A stretch of DNA of 26,791 bases. Source: Ophiocordyceps camponoti-saundersi (nom. inval.). Lineage: Eukaryota > Ascomycota > Sordariomycetes > Hypocreales > Ophiocordycipitaceae. The stretch covers positions 1 to 26,791 of the forward strand of contig PDHQ01000401.1 in the NCBI GenBank assembly GCA_003339415.1, given 5' to 3'. Positions 21,397 through 26,791 of this stretch are shown here, one piece after another. The notes below the pieces were generated by a model. The model saw only the letters and a list, made by a program, of their open reading frames with translations, made no database searches and was not told the origin of the DNA. Position 1 is the stretch's first letter. The number at the start of each line of letters is the position of its first letter. The translations under genes were made by a program, and so were the position numbers.

Positions 21397-21947
21397 TCAA
21401 GTGCCACATGACGCGGATAGTCACCACGGTGTTAATCTCGGCACAGCTGATAACAGCGCAGCATGACACGAGACAAGGGGCGTTCGGATCTTTCTCCTTT
21501 GCTCACATGGTACCTCATTCTCTCCTCTCATGTCCAGCGCCTCGTTAGTAAAGACTTGTTTTCCGACCATACCTAACGTGCACATAGTACCTAAGCTACT
21601 ACTACTACATACATACCTACCTAGGAATGAGTGTGAGACATTGTGCGGATTTCGAAGTTATTCACCACTTTATTAGAGCTGTCTCTGCCCACTCGGGGCA
21701 CGCTCCCTCGATCTTTGCAACTTGACTTAAAACTTAAAAGGGTGCACCAAGCACCATTCCTTTGTCAGCAGGTGAACCCACGTGACATCACCCTCATACC
21801 AGTGTTCGGCGGGACTCTGCCAAAGAAACTAGCCTAGGTTGTCAATCAGTCTTCCACATCCCCCGGACGGCTCTCCTTCGTCGGCGCCAACGCGTCGGCT
21901 TTCCGATAACTATTCAAATCCCGAATAGCAAGACGTCTTAAACCATT
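21397..21947. other. Intergenic region between the 713-aa gene and the transporter gene
   Basis: 551 bp holding the 3' end of one gene and the promoter/leader of the next. A small run of CTA and CATA/CCTA repeats occurs at 21,597-21,625. The leader directly before the transporter ATG is pyrimidine- and CG-rich. I see no AATAAA after the 713-aa gene, and no further gene; the 64-codon frame at 21,643-21,837 has no support. Confidence 0.6.
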
Positions 21948-23320
21948 ATGGCGTCGCGCGCTGCTATCCCGTTTCTGGTGGCCATGATGCTGGTCACCGG
22001 AGTTTGCAACACACTCCTCACCAAATACCAGGTATGGATTCGCGGTTCATCCCGAACTTTGAAGCCGTCGGAAATGCCTCGAAGGTACACTGACAATGAT
22101 TAGGATAACCAATGCGTTCGAAATTGTGGGCGCGACGATACTGGTCGGTCCGTTCGCTTCGAACAGCCCGTTCTTCAGACTGCCCAAATGTTCGTTGGCG
22201 AAATGGGATGCTGGCTGGTTGTAGGGCTCACCACACTCTACCGCAAGATAGTATCGAAGCGATCCCCCGCGGGTCGAGGGTATCAAGCGGTAAACACCGA
22301 TGATGGGATCGAAGCTACTCACAACGACGGTGATGACAGTGTTACAAAGCTTGATGCCAACAGTCCATCAGTTCTTCGGGGTGGACGAGTCGTACTGCTT
22401 GCGCTGCCCGCTATCTGCGATATCTGTGGCACCACATTAATGAACGCCGGATTGCTCTTCGTCGCTGCCTCTATCTATCAGATGACCAGAGGGGCGCTGG
22501 TCTTGTTTGTTGCTCTTTTCAGCGTTCTCTTTCTACGCAGGCATCTTCGGCTGTTTCAATGGCTCTCTCTGGTCGGCGTTGTTCTCGGTGTCGCCGTTGT
22601 CGGCCTTGCTGGAGCGATTTGGCCCGACGAGAAGAAGCCGTCGATCTCGGATGATATTACAACAGGAACGGGCGAGATGCCTTCGGACGCAACAAAGGTC
22701 ATCATCGGAGTAATGTTAATCGCCGGTGCACAGATTTTTACCGCTACCCAATTTGTTCTGGAGGAATGGATGCTGGAGCATTCCCCGATTGCTCCGATCA
22801 GAGTCGTTGGCTGGGAAGGTATTTTCGGCTTTTCCGTAACGCTTCTTGTCATGATCATCATGCATCTTGCTGTGGGCCGCACGCATGCCGGTCGATACGG
22901 TTATTTCGACATGGAGGAAGGTTTGCGCCAGATGATGCAGAAGCGTATATGGATATCGAGCGTACTCATCATGATCAGCATTGGGTACGTGGCCGCCTTT
23001 CGCACTCTCATGAGGCAGGTGTCATTTGCTGACAGCATTCATTATTATTCAGGGGCTTCAACTACTTTGGGCTCGCCGTCACTCGTAGCGTCAGTGCCAC
23101 GTCGAGGTCAACAATCGACACGTGCAGAACGCTATTCATCTGGGTCGTGTCCCTCGGTCTTGGCTGGGAGTCATTTAAGCTGCTTCAAATTGTCGGGTTT
23201 GCTATGCTGGTCTACTCGACGTTTGTATTCAATGGCATTGTGCAACCACCTCTACGCGGTATGCAACGCCACGACCAATTAGAGGAGCTACTTCCTGAGG
23301 AGCCGATAGAGCATCACTAA
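21948..23320 (+). CDS. SLC35F6-like drug/metabolite transporter superfamily membrane protein, 410 aa (3 exons)
   Basis: Join 21948-22031, 22104-22984, 23053-23320, giving 410 codons plus TAA. The assignment rests on several blocks matching the SLC35F6 family: residues 9-18 (F-L-V-A-M-M-L-V-T-G), 43-62 (F-E-Q-P-V-L-Q-T-x-Q-M-F-x-G-E), 127-143 (L-P-A-I-C-D-x-x-G-T-x-L-M), 153-172 (Y-Q-M-T-R-G ... L-F-S-V-L-F-L), a V-L-E-E segment at 246-249, and an exon 3 block with S-A-T-S-R and W-E-S-F. About ten hydrophobic segments are visible, as expected for a nucleotide-sugar/EamA-type carrier, with a hydrophilic loop at 79-118. Human SLC35F6 is a lysosomal/mitochondria-linked protein; the substrate of the fungal form is not evident here. 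Length is close to the family's usual 370-420 residues. The frame that runs on to 23,282 is a read-through of intron 2 and not the real end. An AATAAA at 23,494-23,499 is a candidate poly(A) signal. Confidence 0.9.
22032..22103 (+). other. Transporter intron 1 (72 nt)
   Basis: Phase-0 intron, GTATGG...TTAG, with a CTGAC branch-type site at 22,090-22,094. Removing it joins Tyr-Gln to Asp-Asn-Gln-Cys, which continues the family alignment. Confidence 0.88.
22985..23052 (+). other. Transporter intron 2 (68 nt)
   Basis: Phase-2 intron, GTACGT...TTCAG, with a GCTGAC branch site at 23,028-23,033. Removing it restores the C-terminal membrane domain (Ile-Gly-Gly-Phe-Asn-Tyr-Phe-Gly...). Its length of 68 is not a multiple of three, so retention would truncate or scramble the last 88 residues. 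Confidence 0.9.
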
Positions 23321-23665
23321 AGCATGGATTCGGGTGCTCGGATCAATAGCTCGATGTCAGGATTGTCGTGTTGTGATTAGTAATCTGAACCTTTTCGATG
23401 GCTTCTATGTCAGGAATTTGTATGTGATTGTCTTCGTCGACGTCTTATCCTTTCAATTTAAGTATCCGCCAGCGGCCGCTTGGAGTCAAGGGAAATAAAG
23501 TGCTCACGAAGACACAGCTTTGAGACTCGCAGGTCAAAAAAAAAACGCTTGCTCAGACTCCAAGCCTCATGTACTCTAAGTATGCGCGGGCAATAGCCCC
23601 CCCCCCCTCCCCGGCGCTGTCTGTCATCTGAGGCTGACAGCCTGACAGGAGGTCCTTACCATCGG
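23321..23665. other. Convergent intergenic region
   Basis: 345 bp between the stop codons of the transporter (+) and the Yippee gene (-). It contains an AATAAA at 23,494-23,499 for the + gene, an A10 run at about 23,536-23,545, and an unbroken C11 run at 23,597-23,607 followed by TCCCC. No gene seen. Confidence 0.65.
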
Positions 23666-24079
23666 TCAAGAGACGTTGCAGAGCAGTTCAGCCTCGAGTA
23701 TAAATTTGCCCTCCTTGTATTTTTCCGAGTTCTCATAGGCCTTGTCGTACTTCCAGCCAACCGTCTCCTTGCATTGGCGACAGGTAATATCACGAACCAC
23801 ATGTCGACCAGTGGTCATGTTACGCTCGTTCGGATCGCCGGTTTCGACATTGACGACGTTGTGGAACAAGTATGCTTTGCCATGTTGGCCGCGAAAATTC
23901 TACTCGGAACTTCAGCGAGTTGCCTCGAGCAGCGCAAAGACATGCCTGGAACAGAGGCGACGACAAGGGCATTCGCGCACCCTGCTTATAATATCCTCGT
24001 GGTTGGCGAGGTGGGTCTTGCATGCCTTGCATCCGTAGATCTTGCTGCTATTAAGATAGGTGTTGTAGGCGAGTCCCAT
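23666..24079 (-). CDS. Yippee-like zinc-binding protein, 110 aa (2 exons)
   Basis: Complement of join 23666-23899, 23981-24079. Exon 1 encodes 33 residues starting Met-Gly-Leu-Ala-Tyr; exon 2 encodes 77 and ends Leu-Leu-Cys-Asn-Val-Ser. Cysteines at 17, 20, 73 and 76 give exactly C-x2-C-x52-C-x2-C, the Yippee signature. The family blocks G-Q-H-G-K-A-Y-L-F, N-V-V-N-V-E-T-G and E-K-Y-K-E-G-K-F are all present. Yippee/YPEL proteins (MOH1 in yeast) fold like the Mis18/cereblon beta-tent zinc domain; YPEL5 and Moh1 are part of the GID/CTLH ubiquitin ligase environment, but no partner is visible here. The start is supported by a near-perfect context (GCCACCATGG) and by matching the usual fungal N-terminus. 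Length is normal for the family (about 110-120). Convergent with the transporter gene. Confidence 0.93.
23900..23980 (-). other. Yippee intron (81 nt)
   Basis: Phase-0 intron on the - strand, from GTGCGC (reading down from 23,980) to GAGTAG. The splice joins Ile-Ile-Ser-Arg to Asn-Phe-Arg-Gly-Gln-His-Gly, as the family requires. A GCTGA branch-like site lies about 15 bases before the acceptor. The donor GTGCGC is a weak match to the fungal GTRNGT consensus. Confidence 0.82.
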
Positions 24080-24423
24080 GGTGGCAGTCGACGGCCTCGA
24101 TCCTGTCTTTGATTAAGACTTGGGATTTACAGCAGGGTCAAGAAAGGCCCTGGATAGAGATGGACCTGATTCGAATGAATGTTGCGACTATTGAGAAGAG
24201 GCTTGGAACAGGGTCGAGGCAGTGCTATGGATGGTGACGTTACTAAGCGGCGAAGCACGAGCCGATTCTTCGTGGCAAGGGTGACTCGGCGCTCGGTCGC
24301 ACGTAGGGCTTGTAGCCTGTGAGTGTTTGAGCAGAATTGCAGGAAGATACCTGACACTCCGAAGCGGCAAGAGCGTTTGTCCAGGCCAGAGCCTGTAGAG
24401 TTGGAAAGGGAGGACCCTCTCCT
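24080..24423 (-). promoter_or_regulatory. 5' flank of the Yippee gene up to the RIP boundary
   Basis: 344 bp of normal composition holding the leader and promoter of the Yippee gene. I see no TATA box or upstream gene; the overlapping - strand frames at 24,127-24,370 show no family features. Composition switches sharply to RIP-type AT-rich DNA at about 24,424, so the Yippee promoter has less than 350 bp of intact DNA. Confidence 0.5.

Positions 24424-26791
<2,368 letters not shown>

Noticed and set aside
19476..21407. Several - strand and alternative + strand frames over the 713-aa gene
   Set aside because: All are shadows of the long + frame; none has a plausible start context or motif.
21643..21837. 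64-codon + frame between genes
   Set aside because: Low complexity, no motif, likely part of an untranslated region.
23053..23282. Continuation of the long transporter frame to a stop at 23,282
   Set aside because: It reads through a 68-nt intron and then runs in the wrong frame; splicing at 22,985-23,052 restores the conserved C-terminus ending at 23,320.
23742..24112. Two + strand open frames (98 and 112 codons)
   Set aside because: They lie antisense to the Yippee gene, whose cysteine signature and splice junction are unambiguous; the + frames show no family features.
24127..24370. - strand frames of 60-76 codons upstream of the Yippee gene
   Set aside because: Overlapping frames without motifs in a promoter region; more likely chance.

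Overview
This window looks like a piece of a filamentous ascomycete (Pezizomycotina, probably Sordariomycetes) chromosome with a two-speed layout. About 20 kb is AT-rich DNA in which the dinucleotides CpA and TpG are almost absent while CpC, CpT and CpG survive. That is the fingerprint of repeat-induced point mutation (RIP, CpA to TpA). Between these blocks lies a gene island of ordinary composition at about 18.97-24.42 kb. Short spliced introns with CTGAC-type branch sites, and proteins that read as fungal, support the assignment.

Left RIP block (1-18.97 kb). The DNA is a stack of dead transposons whose protein motifs can still be read once CpA>TpA changes are allowed for. A Ty3/Gypsy element lies at about 1.39-8.62 kb on the + strand, with a gag zinc knuckle, RNase H and integrase. 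A Tad1-like LINE lies at about 10.9-16.94 kb on the + strand, with an endonuclease, reverse transcriptase, RNase H and Tad-type C-terminal domain. A 209-bp ungapped duplicate of the LINE 3' end lies at 18,296-18,504. The Gypsy RNase H region is split by the most interesting object in the window: an 856-bp non-coding LTR element (TRIM, 6107-6962, - strand). It has 146-bp LTRs, a 5-bp target duplication, a polypurine tract, and a primer-binding site of the copia type that matches the anticodon-loop half of initiator tRNA-Met. It has kept its CpA/TpG content, so it arrived after the Gypsy copy was mutated. The only three differences between its LTRs are TpG/TpA, so it has been touched lightly by RIP itself.

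Gene island (18.97-24.42 kb). Three genes are visible. (1) A 713-aa intronless protein of unknown function (+), preceded by short upstream ORFs. (2) A three-exon, 410-aa SLC35F6-type membrane transporter of the drug/metabolite superfamily (+). (3) A two-exon, 110-aa Yippee-like zinc-binding protein (-), convergent with the transporter. No pathway links the three. They look like ordinary housekeeping genes stranded in a RIP-degraded repeat landscape.

Right RIP block (24.42-26.79 kb). This is again extremely AT-rich. It contains a 25-base pure G/C core enclosed in AT-rich inverted arms, and ends in a perfect (TTA)n microsatellite that runs off the window.
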